DNA from: Strongylocentrotus purpuratus
Lineage: Eukaryota > Echinodermata > Echinoidea > Camarodonta > Strongylocentrotidae
Length of the DNA stretch: 64,000 nt
Assembly: GCF_000002235.5 (NCBI RefSeq)
Contig: NW_022145611.1
Coordinates: 930,001 to 994,000, forward strand
Direction: 5' to 3'
Below the pieces are notes generated by a model. It was not told the DNA's origin. It worked only from the letters and a program-made list of their open reading frames with translations, and did not search any database. The position numbers were made by a program, and so were the translations under genes. Below are positions 21,152 to 32,905 of this stretch, one piece after another; position 1 is the stretch's first letter, and each line of letters starts with the position of its first letter.

Positions 21152-21340
21152 CTTTTTTTTTTTTTTTTTTTTTTACAGACGTACGTGTATCAATCAAATA
21201 CGATAACTTATACGACTGGGAACCGAATAATACCCTCCGAATTGACGTTACTCAGTCTCGAACCGGGGTCCGCTAAGCCAATTTGTAGGCGACTCACTGA
21301 CCGTACCACGGACTTTACCGCTAGACTAACACACATCTCA
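21152..21340 (-). mobile_element. Short tRNA-derived SINE with poly(A) tail
   Basis: The minus strand has an A-box-like TTAGTCTAGCGGT, a B-box GGTTCGAGACT some 60 bp later, a short body and then A(20+), seen as the T run at 21152-21175. It differs from the SINE at 4.0-4.4 kb in both tRNA head and tail type, implying a different LINE partner. Confidence 0.65.
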
Positions 21341-22189
21341 AGGATGGTCGGTCACACAGTGCTCACATCCAACCAATTTCACAATATTTTGTTTGGGGAG
21401 GGGGGGGGGGGTCGTACTTTCAACACCGACAAGTTCAAATGTTGTTATCTCGGTTCCTTTGTTACCGTATTTCTGCTTTTAGGAAACAGTTTATCCATGG
21501 TTTAACTGTGAAACATCAGTAGTACTGATGATACTTCAGAACAAAAAGTGACCATATGTCATGAATTATTATCTCTTGTGATCATGTCACGTAATCATTG
21601 ATAAGATCAATGATACAGATCAATATTACTATCATTATTATAATAGATACGCGACGACACTAGAAAGACAGTATTCATAATCAATGCGCCCTGTCGAATC
21701 AAATTCTGAACCAGCTACATGACTTGACCTAAATAGTATAGAAGAATGAACTGCAACTCCACCAAATTCAGCATACAAAATGATATAGCAGATTACTTTA
21801 TGATAACACATTTATCATGTTACAATAGGAAGTCACGTTTCATGATATTCGATTCATCGACAAGTCTCGACATAAAAGTTTCATTGGAAACACAATAGGA
21901 ATAATAAATTTGATGGGATAAAATGTATTGGCATTATTTATGAATGCACTATTTCTTTGGGGTACCTTAATTTCAATCTTAATAATATCGCGAGATCTTT
22001 TTCAAAATTGTGTTTTAGAATGATTATTAATTGTCACTTTTTTAAACATGTTGGAATATCCGAGTACCATTTTTGTATTTTCTCTAATAAAAAATGTTCT
22101 TCACAACGATTTAGTCTCAAACTTTCAATTGAAATTATAAATTAGCTGAGAATTATTGTGTATAAATTAGTATGTGAATATTTATGTGA
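21341..22189. other. AT-rich intergenic
   Basis: No gene or clear repeat; a G run lies near 21400. Confidence 0.4.
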
Positions 22190-22660
22190 AGAAAGTGTAA
22201 TCTATTTTATCATAATAAATAACTGCATCCATTTTTGTGTGTTCCCCTACTCTTCCCCCCTCACTCTTAATTCTTCTCTTAGTTTATACCATGCCCCTTC
22301 TTTCCTTTCATCTTTATTTCTCTAGTATACCCTCTCAGTTCCTGTCTCCTCGTGTTCATCCCAGCTAATGCTCCTACTACAGACCTACCGCTATTATCAT
22401 TGCATAGGCCTAATATCGAAGAAACTGGTAGCCTATTGTATATTAATAGGTTAAATTACATTTTTGAATGATTCTTAATCATCTCTCATTTTGTTGTTGT
22501 ATATGCTATATTATAATGAGTAACATGTATATTTAATGTGTTTGTACTGTTGATTTATATATTTATATTTTTTTTACCAAATTATTGTCATTGTGTTATT
22601 GTAAATTTTCGCAATTCGGCTTTGCCGCAATAAAAGTTTCTTGAATTGAATTGAATTGAA
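22190..22660 (+). mobile_element. LINE 3' end with (TTGAA)n tail
   Basis: CAATTCGGCTTTGCCGCAAT, a hairpin-like motif, is followed by AATAAAAG and tandem TTGAA units (about 22631-22659). CR1/L2-group LINEs often end in short tandem repeats of this sort. No protein-coding part recognised, so the left limit is approximate. Confidence 0.55.
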
Positions 22661-22789
22661 TAACCATAACAATAATAATAATAATGTGTATACTGGGCCG
22701 GGCCGCTGTGGAGCCATTATGTTGAAAGAAAGAAAAAAAAACATTCTACCCAAGTTTGATCATCGATTCCTCGGTCTCTAGCACTTATT

Positions 22790-23070
22790 TATTTGATTCT
22801 TGATATCAGAAGATTGTAAATCCTATCATCAGCTTTATACAGTTTGTAGTTTAGTTTGTCTTAGCTGAACATGTGCCCATTATAATCTGGATTTAGTTGT
22901 CAGTGTTATACTTGTTTGTTTGTGAAAGGAACCCCACTTACAAGCTCAAGCTTCTTTCGGGATCCCTAATTATTTTTTGCTTTGTATATCATATAATTAT
23001 GTTTTGTATGCATATCTCGAACATCGTTTGTAATTTTGAATGTTTAAAATAAAAAAATGCTTGATTCAAT
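22790..23070 (+). mobile_element. Second LINE-like 3' non-coding tail
   Basis: AAGCTCAAGCTTCTTTCGGG and GATCCCTAATTATTTTTTGC, then AAAATAAAAAAATGCTTGATTC. The order (C/T-rich turn, T-rich stretch, AATAAA-like, simple tail) is typical of CR1/L2-type 3'UTRs. Assigned by pattern only. Confidence 0.4.
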
Positions 23071-23099
23071 AATTGAAATTTAATTTAATAAAATTAAAT

Positions 23100-24920
23100 C
23101 AATCTTTATAGGAGAGATCAAACAGATGAATTAATCTATTTAAAACGTCCTTGGATACCCTTTTATCCATGTTGACATGTGATGTTCTCCTTGCCAAGTA
23201 TAAGTCACAAAGCCCTCAAAGCTAGGCTAGGGATCTCACGAAGAAGAAAGCGCGGGAAATAGTAATGGATCAATGTGTTCTGTGATTCGCATCAATATTC
23301 TGTTTTCGCGCGCAAAATGTGACAGAATGTAAACAAGCAAAGAGAGAGCCACGTGGTCTGACTGATCGAGTACATGGTCTGGGTGCGAACCAACACACTG
23401 GCAGTCTTATAAAAGTTTAATGCATGGTTAAGGGCTAGCTGTCAAGCCTTCTGGCAATGACGGAAGATCAGTCGAGAGTGAATACCACAGTGAAAGGGAA
23501 CGCGAACGAAATGATTTCAAGTGGTCCGGAGATGACTAGCGGAATATTAGAATTACCACCAAAAAAAAATCCGTGGAACAAATTTTGATAGAGTGCAGGT
23601 GGTATATTGATGTGTATGAGCGAGGGAATATTGTTGAGCACATTATGGCGAGCCTGCCTGCTGCACCCATGCAGTTCCATACTTTTACAGGGTGAAGTAA
23701 TAATATTGTTGGATTGGGTAGTAAGCGCGCCTTTAGAAAAGTTTTCCCGCCATACACGTGGCCAGGCGAACGCACGCGCCTGCAGCTGGTTGAGTAAACA
23801 ATAATCCCCCATTCCATCTCTATCCACCGTCCGACGTCGCTGCTTCACCAGGCCTGCCTCCGTACTTCGCAGATCACGAGGCAAGCGTTCCGTTACTCGA
23901 CCTTGCTTGGACGAATTCCGATAAGCTCTTGGCCAGCACTATGATCATTAACAACCCCCTTGTAAACTAAGCGTGCATTAGGTTGCCATAAACAATGAAT
24001 GCCTTCTCCCATCTACTACGTCATAAGCGGCTCTGTATCTAAAATCCCAATTATCCCGCAATTATCACATAAAATCTGCTAGAAAGCGGCTGATTTTCCC
24101 GCGCAAACCATCTCCAGCGGACGCTTTTACTAGCTACACAGGGTGTTAGTCGAAGTATGCACGTGAAACGGAGAGATAAGACCCTAAAATGGGTAATTCC
24201 CGGCGGAATTTGTGTGTCCTATCTGCTTATCTCGACAGGACAGACCTGGTGAACATGCCTTCTACCATTGACCAATCATCGGCAGACACAACATTATCCT
24301 CCAGCGCATTTTAGCGGAAATGAGATAAATTTTTGACTTTTCAGAATTATTGTTGTCTGGTGACTTTTTTCGTTAGGCTACTATAGCGCAAACAAAGCAT
24401 GACAATAACAAAATGGAGGGGCAGAAATCACTTTCCCACGTGAAACACGATCGCCGCGAACTTCTTACGAAAAATAAACTTATAGGAGAAGTACACCCCG
24501 ATGTTATCTTGGTTTTAATCTAAAGCAGAAAAAACGAGTGAAACAAAATGAGTGAAAGTTTGATCAGATTCAATAGCCTTGTGCATCGCCTATTAATATC
24601 AAATGTGATGAACATGGCAAATATGGATTACGTAATCCGAACATTTCCTATGTGACATACAATAGGGTACCGAATTACTGAAATTGCTCTTGAATTGATT
24701 TTTCGGAAATAGATCCGATCGTGTCATAAAATAGCTTGGCTTAGAAAAATGATAATAATGAGTACATTCAAATTCATGGGCTTCTCGTATGAATCTTTAC
24801 ATTTTAAAATCCGATGTGAAGTTCACTTCCGTACTCTTTAGTGTATAGTCAAGTAATATCCAAACCAACGAAATAATAATTGAAAGAGAGAAAGTGACGA
24901 CGAGGTTTCAGCTACCGATA
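23100..24920. other. Single-copy-looking region, locally CpG-richer
   Basis: 23200-24330 has more CpG than the surroundings and lacks recognisable repeats. Open frames of 60-138 codons on both strands overlap one another and carry no domain or splice pattern, so no gene is called. It lies 4-5 kb upstream of the ZFP36-like gene and could hold distal regulatory sequence. Confidence 0.35.
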
Positions 24921-24929
24921 AGAGGCGTT

Positions 24930-25132
24930 TTCAAATGAAGGGAAGGGGGGAGTGCCCACTTATTTATTTTTGTTTTGTTGTTTTGTTGGGGGGGGGGGGG
25001 GCGGGGGGCACATCCCTGTTTGCCAGTACATTTTTGGCGAATTTGGGGCTGATTTCAACATATTTTTTTTTGGCCGGGGAGCACGTGCCCCCTGTGCCCC
25101 CCCCCCCCCCCCCCCTGGATCCGCCACTGTTT
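24930..25132. mobile_element. DNA-element end with G and C runs
   Basis: The right end, CTGGATCCGCCACTG near 25117-25131, is the inverse of CAGTGGCGGATCCAG and directly adjoins a C run (about 25098-25116). A matching G run lies at 24989-25001. Such ends occur in widespread hAT-like non-autonomous elements; the left end is not clear. Confidence 0.45.
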
Positions 25133-25454
25133 AGGCTATGGAATTTTGAGCATTAAATATAAATAAAAAGTATATTCTCTCGGGAAATACTAAAAACTCA
25201 ACCTTGATCAACCTGATCAAAATATACGTTGCTTGAGCTCTAACTGAAAATCACGCATTGCAACTTTTTAATATTTTGTTGGTGCGGGGTGTAAAATTTG
25301 CTAAAACTTTCTTGTGATGGTGTGTAATTAAAAATGAAACCTTCTTAATTTCTTTATCGGAAAAATTACGTCGAGTAATAATCATCAAATTTCATTTAGT
25401 ACTGTTATTGACTGTGACATTCATACACACGACTATTATTACATCGTATCACGG

Positions 25455-25765
25455 GTTCTAGGACACCTACCCCCTGGACATCCATCCCCGGATAACCACC
25501 CCCAGTCAACAAACCCCTAGGACAACTACCCCCCTTACAGTTGTCATAGGGGGTGGTTGTCCGGGGTAGTAGTCTCAGGGGTAGTTGTCCTAGGGGTAGT
25601 TGTCCGGGGATAGTTGTCTGGGGGTAGTTGTCCTGGGGGTATCCTAGACCTAGATGGTGATTGCCCTAGGGGGTAGATGTTCTAAGGGGTAGTTGTCCTT
25701 GGGGGTAGTTTACTGGGGGTGGTTATCCGGGGGGTGGATGTCCACGGAGTAGGTATCCGGCTACG
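25455..25765. repeat. GGACAACTACCCC array, foldback-like, copy 1
   Basis: It begins GGTTCTAGGACACCTACCCC and holds degenerate 12-15-bp units of GGACAACTACCCCC to about 25540. It then has the complementary form GGGGTAGTTGTCC to about 25760. The two halves therefore fold on each other. Related arrays with the same left border are at 26331 and 39521. Long inverted repeats built of short tandem units are known for foldback/TU-type elements of sea urchins; this resemblance is suggestive only. Confidence 0.75.
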
Positions 25766-25799
25766 TGTTTCACGGGCACGTAATACAATGCCAGGGGTT

Positions 25800-26240
25800 C
25801 AGTGGCGGGTCCAGGGGGCGAATCTGCCGAGAGAGAGAGTGAAGAAAGAAAGGGGAAACGAAAGAGAAAAGAAGGTTTTTAAAAAAAGAGAACAAAGTGA
25901 GAAAGAGAGAGAGAGAGAGGGAGAGAAAATCATGATTTTTTTTTTTTTTTTTTTTTGATGGGATTGAAACCCACTCCACTCCATGCACCCACTCCACCGC
26001 AAACTGTATATGCGTAATGCCTACACAAACAGCTACAGATAGGAGGTGGGGCAATACGGCTTAGGCCCCTTTTGGGGGCGGCCTAAAAGATGGGACAGGA
26101 AAAAAGAGAGCGACTGAGTAAAAATCAGAAAATACAAATAAAAGAAGGTAAATAGATGAAGAAGAGAGGAAAAGAGAGAGAGAGAAAAAAAAGGGAGAAT
26201 AAAGAAGAGGAAAACAAAAGAAACATGAGACTTGTAATGC
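25800..26240. repeat. Purine-rich low-complexity and T/A runs
   Basis: Starts with CAGTGGCGGGTCCAGGGGG, a transposon-end-like motif, followed by GAAAGAGAG-type sequence, a T run at about 25937-25956 and another AG-rich block to 26240. No gene. Confidence 0.7.
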
Positions 26241-26330
26241 ACACATAATAATTATAGTATTGCCGATGATTTGGCACAAAATGAGCCTATACGAAGAATT
26301 CGGACGAAAGTAGAACAATAGGAAAAACGG

Positions 26331-26445
26331 TTCTAGGACACCTACCCCTTAGGACAACTACCCCCTAAGGACAACTACACCCTAGGATAACAACCCCCTA
26401 GGACGACTACCTCCGGCACAACTACCCCCCGGACAACTACGACGG
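26331..26445. repeat. GGACAACTACCCC array, copy 2 (one-sided)
   Basis: Same left border (GGTTCTAGGACACCTACCCC) and about seven degenerate units, all in one orientation. Confidence 0.75.
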
Positions 26446-28380
26446 GCGTTTTTTATGGCTCTTTTTGTGATGATTACAGGACTAATCCTATAAGAACTAT
26501 TTTCGAAAACACAAATGAAAGCCATGAATTCACCTCCTACGCAAATCAAATACACTATAACATTCTTGTATAGGTGTTGTGTTTACAATGACAGATACCG
26601 CATGCATGTTTACATTCCTATTATTTGAATGGAATGTGTACGTTTCACATTCTTCCATGCACGTGCGTGTGTTGATTTGATGCTTGTTGATTTCGTGGGG
26701 TTCCCCTTGTTAATATCAGGGACTTATTTTCAGGTTTTGTGGCTTTGCGGTTGACCACATCGAGGGACTAAGAAGTTTCTTCATTCCACCGAGGGATACC
26801 TGTTGGCATGTAGGTCCACCCATTTAAGATATTCTCTAAAACTGGTAAAAGAATAAATATGAATTCGTGGACTAAGGGATTTGCATTTCTGACATGTTTT
26901 GGAATGGGATCAATGGTGGAAAGAGGCCTTGGTTATTCGTTCCGAGTTCACCTGTTACTTAAAATGCGAAATCATCAAATGACTGGGTATTCGTCTTTTA
27001 CAGACAAGAATGAAATACATTTTAATTTATAATGATAACTCATTAAAGATATGATCGGAATTTATTTTCTTCGTTGGATAAACCCGATGGGATTGATATA
27101 GATTTTGTATAATGTTGTTTGTGATCAGGTTCGAGTTTAGAAGATTTCCATCCAGTATCATAAATATGTAGCTCTGACTCTAGTTCCGCGACTCGAAGTG
27201 AAATGTCGCCCTCATTGTGTACATTTGTATTTGTTCGTTCAGGTAGGGTACGTACGTAGAGGGGGGGGGGGGGGGGGGGGGGGGGGGACTTGATTTTACC
27301 CATGCAATGCCATGCCATGCTTGATATTATACTTGGTCCACGCTAGTACTACACGAATGAATCATAAACCACCTTGCTAGCAGAGCTCAGACTACAGACC
27401 CTACTTGCATGTGCTTGGACGTATTTCACAAACTTATGCAATTCTACTTTAATGCAGTCCATATTACTTATAATAATAGTCTACATTGTTCAATATACTT
27501 TTTCCAGGTCTGTAGTACAGAGTGTCCATAATTATGTTGGGGTTTAAATCCGGGGTTTAAATAATGTTCTATGAATATAAGCGATGGATTAATGATATGA
27601 GAATAAGGTGAGGGTAATGCAGTGCTTATTAATTTGTGTTCAATTTTTGATCAATATCTCGTGAATATTTCCGTTGATGTGACTCTAACACACTGATAAA
27701 TATCAGGTATTTTCCAGATCTTCTTGATGCGTGTGATAGGTCAATTTGTTTGACTTGAAGCCTGCTCTGATCTTGAAACCATGTTGAGTATGTCTCTTTA
27801 CCCCACAAACCAAAGTTTGATACCGTAAGATACTAGTAAACAAGAAAGTTTGCCTGCAGACATCACCCCATATCTTGTTTGATTACACCCTTTAAAAAGT
27901 CACTCACAAGCCGCTGACTCGGCTCATGTTTTCCAGTTTTACACATTGCTGTACACATCGAGACTGTACACACAGCTTCTAAGCCAGTTACAAACTCCGA
28001 AAATACGTCATACTACTTATTTGGTAGCCCTGCAGGAGCCGATTGGACAGTCAAAATGTAATATTCATAGGCTACCTGTTGAAGCCCAACCCACATGGGA
28101 AGGGATACTACGCACGACTACTACTGGAATGTGGTATGTTCGTAACTCTATAAGAAAAACGGGAATAATATCTAATTGTATTGTTTTATCTTGATTCTCT
28201 TAAACCTAGCTATATACAGCCGATTTTGAGGCCTGAAATAGTTTTTAAAAATCATGATAAACCCAGTTCAGCGAATGCGATTCAGTTCATTTCAAACAGT
28301 AGGCGCGTTAATAATGAGATTATCAAACACAAAATGCGGTAGGTGCTGCGTGCACATTTATAATACACGCCCACAATGCG
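26446..28380. other. Upstream flank of the ZFP36-like gene
   Basis: Mostly repeat-free, AT-rich DNA with one G run of 27 (27261-27287). No exon recognised. Confidence 0.4.
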
Positions 28381-28593
28381 AGTGCTGACTAAGCCCCGCC
28401 CATTATTTTTAACTCTCTGCTCCAGATCCACGCTTTTTCCCCCAAAACCGCAACCAGCTTAGCTTTTACATTTAACTTCGTGCGGCCTGCAAGTTGAGTA
28501 CACAAGCAAGCTCGAAGCTAGAAATAGGGGTTCACCAGCGCTGTGAAGTTAGTGTAGCCAAATTTTTCTAACTTCTTCGCATCTCTCCTGAAA
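28381..28593 (+). promoter_or_regulatory. Putative proximal promoter and 5'UTR of the ZFP36-like gene
   Basis: A GC box CCCCGCCC (28394-28401) is followed at once by an AT-rich stretch CATTATTTTTAAC that could serve as a weak TATA-like element, then a CpG-richer leader to the start codon. The transcription start is not determinable by eye. No serum response element was recognised, although ZFP36-family genes are typically immediate-early. Confidence 0.4.
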
Positions 28594-30327
28594 ATGTCCA
28601 CCGCAATGGTATCAGCCTTTTACGATGTTGGAGATATGTTGTTTAGTCATAAGGTAATTATTCAGACTGTTTCGTAGGTTTCACTATGTTGTTCGTAGGT
28701 TTCAAATAGTAGAGCTTCTGTGCATGTACTACTACTAAGCTATGTACATTTCACGTTCATTTCACCACGCTGAACAGTGTGCTGGAATGTAAGTGGGGGT
28801 AGTCTACACACACTTGTTGAATGTCCAGTGAAGGCATGTTATTCGTCGATGTATAGCAATGCACAGTAGGCCTAGATCTACAGTCAGTGGGAGTGTAAAG
28901 TGCATGCTGTTAGGTTTTGCACCTGCGAAGTCAGCATTATGTCAATAATGTTATTTTTAGTCAAACCAGGTTAGGCTAGCCTTAATAGCCTAGAATCTAC
29001 TTAGACCTACTAGGCCTAGATTTCTAGGCCTACTCCTTACCTCAGGGTTAGAGTCTAGTTCAGTGTATTATTTTTGACATTGCCTGCATATTTATAAACT
29101 AAAATGCAACATCCCTAAGCCCTGTCACTGTTCATCATAATTTTTTCATGCTGTTTTATGCCCCAACTTTTTCCTATTTCTCACCTAATCTAATGACTTT
29201 TTTTGCTATCTTTCCTTATTTTGCAGAATGTTTCTTCACTGATACATGCCAAAACGCAGCTGAGAGGGGATACTCGAGCCGTAGGAACTCCTATAAATGG
29301 ATCAAATGGAGCACATCTTCTTCGAAGGCATTCCACGAGTACAACTGGGTCTACAAGCCCAATCAGCACCAACCACCTGAACGGGAATTCACTGTTCACG
29401 CAACAGATGCAGATGGAAGCTGTGTACAACAAGGAAAATCTCAACAACAAGCCTAGGGACCGGGCTCTGAGTGAGAGCGATCGCAATAATCAAACCCGCA
29501 ATCAGAACTCGAGTCGGTACAAAACGGAGTTATGCAGGCCTTATGAGGAGAATGGCACGTGTAAATACGGAGATAAATGCCAATTCGCTCATGGCATCCA
29601 CGAACTACGAGTCTTGTCCCGCCATCCCAAGTACAAGACAGAGTTATGTCGCACCTTCCATACTGTTGGATTCTGCCCGTATGGACCTCGGTGTCATTTC
29701 ATCCACAACCCTGATGAGAGGAAACTATCATCGCCTGGTCCTTGCAGCAAATCTCCCCGTGATCGCACCATCGAGAGGCCTAGGCTCCTGCACTTCCCCA
29801 GCGCACCCCTTGGCTCGACAGGTGGCGACCTGACACCTCCGCCCATGTCCATGTGTGATAGCCCTCTTCCACTCACCCCACCACCAGCAATAGATCTTCT
29901 TAGTCAGGATGAGTTACTTGCCACGCTTACCAACAACGCCATGACTTTGAGTCAGATGCATCATGACGTACATGGAGGACCACCTTTTTCTCCGTCAGCA
30001 TTATCTCCTACCACCCTTCAACATGCCTTCTCTGCTGCCCCATCCTCCCCATTCATCCCCCTTCAGCAGATCAACGACGATCTCGAGCAATTTGCAGCAC
30101 TTCGTCTGGCCAGTAGACAAGGAAATAATAGCGTGTTCTTCCCGCTGGACGAGCCTGTAGTCACCAACAACTACCGACCCCCATCACCACCTGAATCCTT
30201 GTCTGATCCTGAATCTCTAGCGGACACTACCATGACCTCTACATCTCCCACGGCCAGCCCGGTGGGGGCTAGACTTGGACGCTTACCCATCTTCAGAGGT
30301 ATTTCCCAGGAAGACCAACGTTATTAG
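28594..30327 (+). CDS. TIS11/ZFP36-family tandem CCCH zinc-finger mRNA-decay factor (ZFP36L1/L2-like)
   Basis: Two coding exons, 28594-28653 and 29227-30327, give about 386 residues. The 20-residue exon 1 (MSTAMVSAFYDVGDML...) matches the conserved ZFP36L1/L2 N-terminal nuclear-export region. RAVGTP and RRHST (Ser about 56) then RDRALSES (Ser about 102) align with the kinase and 14-3-3 sites of ZFP36L1. Two C-x8-C-x5-C-x3-H fingers follow: Cys 123, 132, 138, His 142 and Cys 161, 170, 176, His 180, each led by YKTEL and separated by 18 residues, as in all TIS11 proteins. All zinc ligands are present. The C-terminal RLPIFRGIS (about 372-380) is the CNOT1-binding motif. Expected role: bind UAUUUA in mRNA 3'UTRs and recruit CCR4-NOT for deadenylation, shuttling between nucleus and cytoplasm. 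The exon-1 start is chosen because its peptide matches the family; the in-frame ATG just before the 3' splice site lies in the intron. Appears intact. Confidence 0.97.
28654..29226 (+). other. Intron 1 of the ZFP36-like gene
   Basis: 573 bp, phase 0, donor AAG/GTAATT and acceptor TTATTTTGCAG/AAT. A single intron after the first about 20 codons is the family's usual gene structure. Several AGGCCTA palindromes cluster at 28866-29032. Confidence 0.93.
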
Positions 30328-32905
30328 AATTATATCCAACCCAGACAAGGAGATAAACCTTGCTAAAAAATCACGCAAATTAATTCGAAGTCATTAATTT
30401 ATCATGGACGTCTTTATAACTTTGTTTTTGTTCCTGTGTGGACTTACAAACATTTTGTATGATCTCCAAATTATTTGATAAAAACTCATTTTGTGAAGAA
30501 AAATATGTTCAAAGTATTTTATTGATGTAGACTACATGTAAATTCTAGTGGATGCATATAAAGTTTCTAGAATTATTTATATATTAAACTATTTGATCCA
30601 TTTCTTGGCAATTTTGCTCTTGGAAGGATCCTGTGCTTATTTCTTTCTTTTTTTCCCTTTTTTTCTTTTCTGTGCAGTATTTTATCTGCCAGGTTATTAT
30701 AGTCTACTCTTTGTGTTCAACATGGCTTTTACAGTCTGTTACTTTTGTGTGGCAATTCCTTTATCAAAAATCAATTTATGTTTGTGTAACTGAATCATTT
30801 ATTCCAGCCTGTTTTGTGACTACTACAGCAAATAGTGAACACTACGTGTGTATTTAAGTTATCTTGTAATATTTATTTTCAAATTGATTAAACGAAAGTG
30901 CAGTCTGTTGGGATGAATTTATCAAAGTGTTGAAAAGAATTCTTATTTATCGGGTTATTTTTTAAAAGATGAATTAGTTTATGTGTTATATCATTCAAGC
31001 ATCTAACTTATCAATGTGTTCCATTCTAGGGATTGGGATAAAACGAAATGAATTATTTTTCTTTTCTTTTTGTAGCCATGTTGATTTGCGTGGATTAGTA
31101 CTTAGTGACAGCACTGGTTTATGCCCTGTTGGAAGTACTGGTCAAAACCAGCAGCTTCATATTTCGATTTGTGTCATGTTTTCTGTGCCAATATACCTAT
31201 TTAGCTTTGTACAGCGTGGTTATCTGTACTAAAGTTAAGCAGGGCTGTAGTTTTACCTTATAGACCTTATCTTGTATTTAGTAATTTATTGTCAAACCAC
31301 CTAACTTAACAAAAAAAAGAAAAGGAACATAGTGCAAGAGACTTGTTTAATAACAATATGCAGCCCTTTATCTTATTTATTGTCAAGAAGTTTCATCAAT
31401 CTATCAACGTTATTTGTTGGTAGTAATAATATATTTGTGAATATAGTACTTGTGCATATGTCATTGATTTATTTAACACTGCCTGTTTGGTTTCATTATA
31501 TTCTCACTATTCAACCTGGAATAATCCCTGCAAAATGAAGTCGTAGTTACATGTATGATTGATTTAACTCATTATTTATCACATTTATTTTTCTGACTCC
31601 CTGTAACTGAAACTGTTAACAAAATCATCACCATTGAAATCTACTTAAGGTTGTTATTTTTAATGCTGATTATTGTATTGCACACTGCTGTTATGCATAT
31701 GCTAACTTGCCTTATGAAACTTAGCAATTTTTTAACCATAGCCTTACCATTTAAGCCTCTGCTTATTTACTGTCTGTGCCTTTCTCTCTTGTTATCTCCA
31801 TACACTCAAAGTGACTTGGGTTTCAGGAAGTCGTGGCATGAATCAATTATGTCGGCTAGGCTGGTGTTAATTCGAGACTGTAGACTTCTGAGCCAGGCTC
31901 TTGCTTAGAATTTGTGGTGTAAACTTCAAAACAAAGCTGTCTTGATTAGACTGAATGTTTCGATTTGTATTCGTCTTGGTGTTCTATGATATAAACAAAT
32001 TATAAATCTACTCATGTAATGTACCTCGCAAAAACAGAGAGGTTTCTTTTCCAAGACATTTCAATTATTGTTCAATAATGTTTCAATTATCTCTTCTATC
32101 TTGAATGTTCAAAGGAAAGGCAACATTTGAAAAATATTTTGTCCATTTCCTTGGTTTGCCTAAATCTATGCAATATGAGTAAAACCATGTGATACTGATA
32201 TAATTAATCTTCCAATATTAGTAGATCTAAAGCACAAATGTCTTCCCTCGATTTTGAGCTCATTTCTAAATTTTTGTTGAAAATGGTGCTCACATAGATG
32301 ATGTAGGGAAAAGGAACTAAACACAAAACCAAGTGCCTCTGGGTTCATTTAGAATTGACTCAATGACAGTTATTAATTTGCTCTTTCTAAAGTTCAAACT
32401 TATTCTGAACCGTCGTTTATATTTAACATGAGAAAATCGTGCTCATCATCTTGGCTGTGCCATCTGATTCTATTTACTTGTACAGTATAGATATTGTAAT
32501 TTATTGTAAAATGTGAGGCTCGTCCTCAAAGTTTTGACAACTCAAGAAGGTTGAACATTTCACATACATGTAGCCTCCTTCCATTGAGGACTAGGAATGA
32601 ATAAGTGCAACTAGATCTAACTCAGTTTCACACCACAATAATTTATCACAAACAAATTGTAATCCAGATCTGTTATTAAAAAAGTGCCTTGTTTTCAATC
32701 ATTCGTTGAAAAGAGATTCCCATTTCATATTGTTCCATTAGCTTTTTAAGATCTAAGATTTAGTCCTGTTACTTCGTCCAATGCTTATCACTATGTGATC
32801 AATATTATGCATTTGGGAACTGGTTGTTGGAGAAATGTTTGAGTTTGCAAGAGTTGTTAATGTATTATTTAATTTTATTAATAAAACCGAAGAAAAACCT
32901 ACAAA
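30328..32905 (+). promoter_or_regulatory. Long AU-rich 3'UTR of the ZFP36-like gene
   Basis: No coding potential, no obvious transposon, and dense AU-rich elements. There is one perfect nonamer TTATTTATT (31373-31381), TTATTTATA at 30573-30581, TTATTTATC at 30943-30951 and 31572-31580, and several further ATTTA pentamers. TIS11 proteins bind UAUUUA, so the transcript is a plausible target of its own product. The 3' limit is inferred from the polyadenylation signal below; a proximal ATTAAA near 30886 could give a shorter form. Confidence 0.65.
32880..32885 (+). terminator. Candidate polyadenylation signal AATAAA
   Basis: Canonical hexamer about 2.55 kb after the stop codon, at the end of the AU-rich repeat-free stretch. 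Downstream sequence is only moderately T/G-rich. Confidence 0.45.

Noticed and set aside
23468-23884. 138-codon minus-strand frame in a CpG-richer region
   Set aside because: Frames overlap on both strands, no domain or splice architecture; better explained by local GC content.
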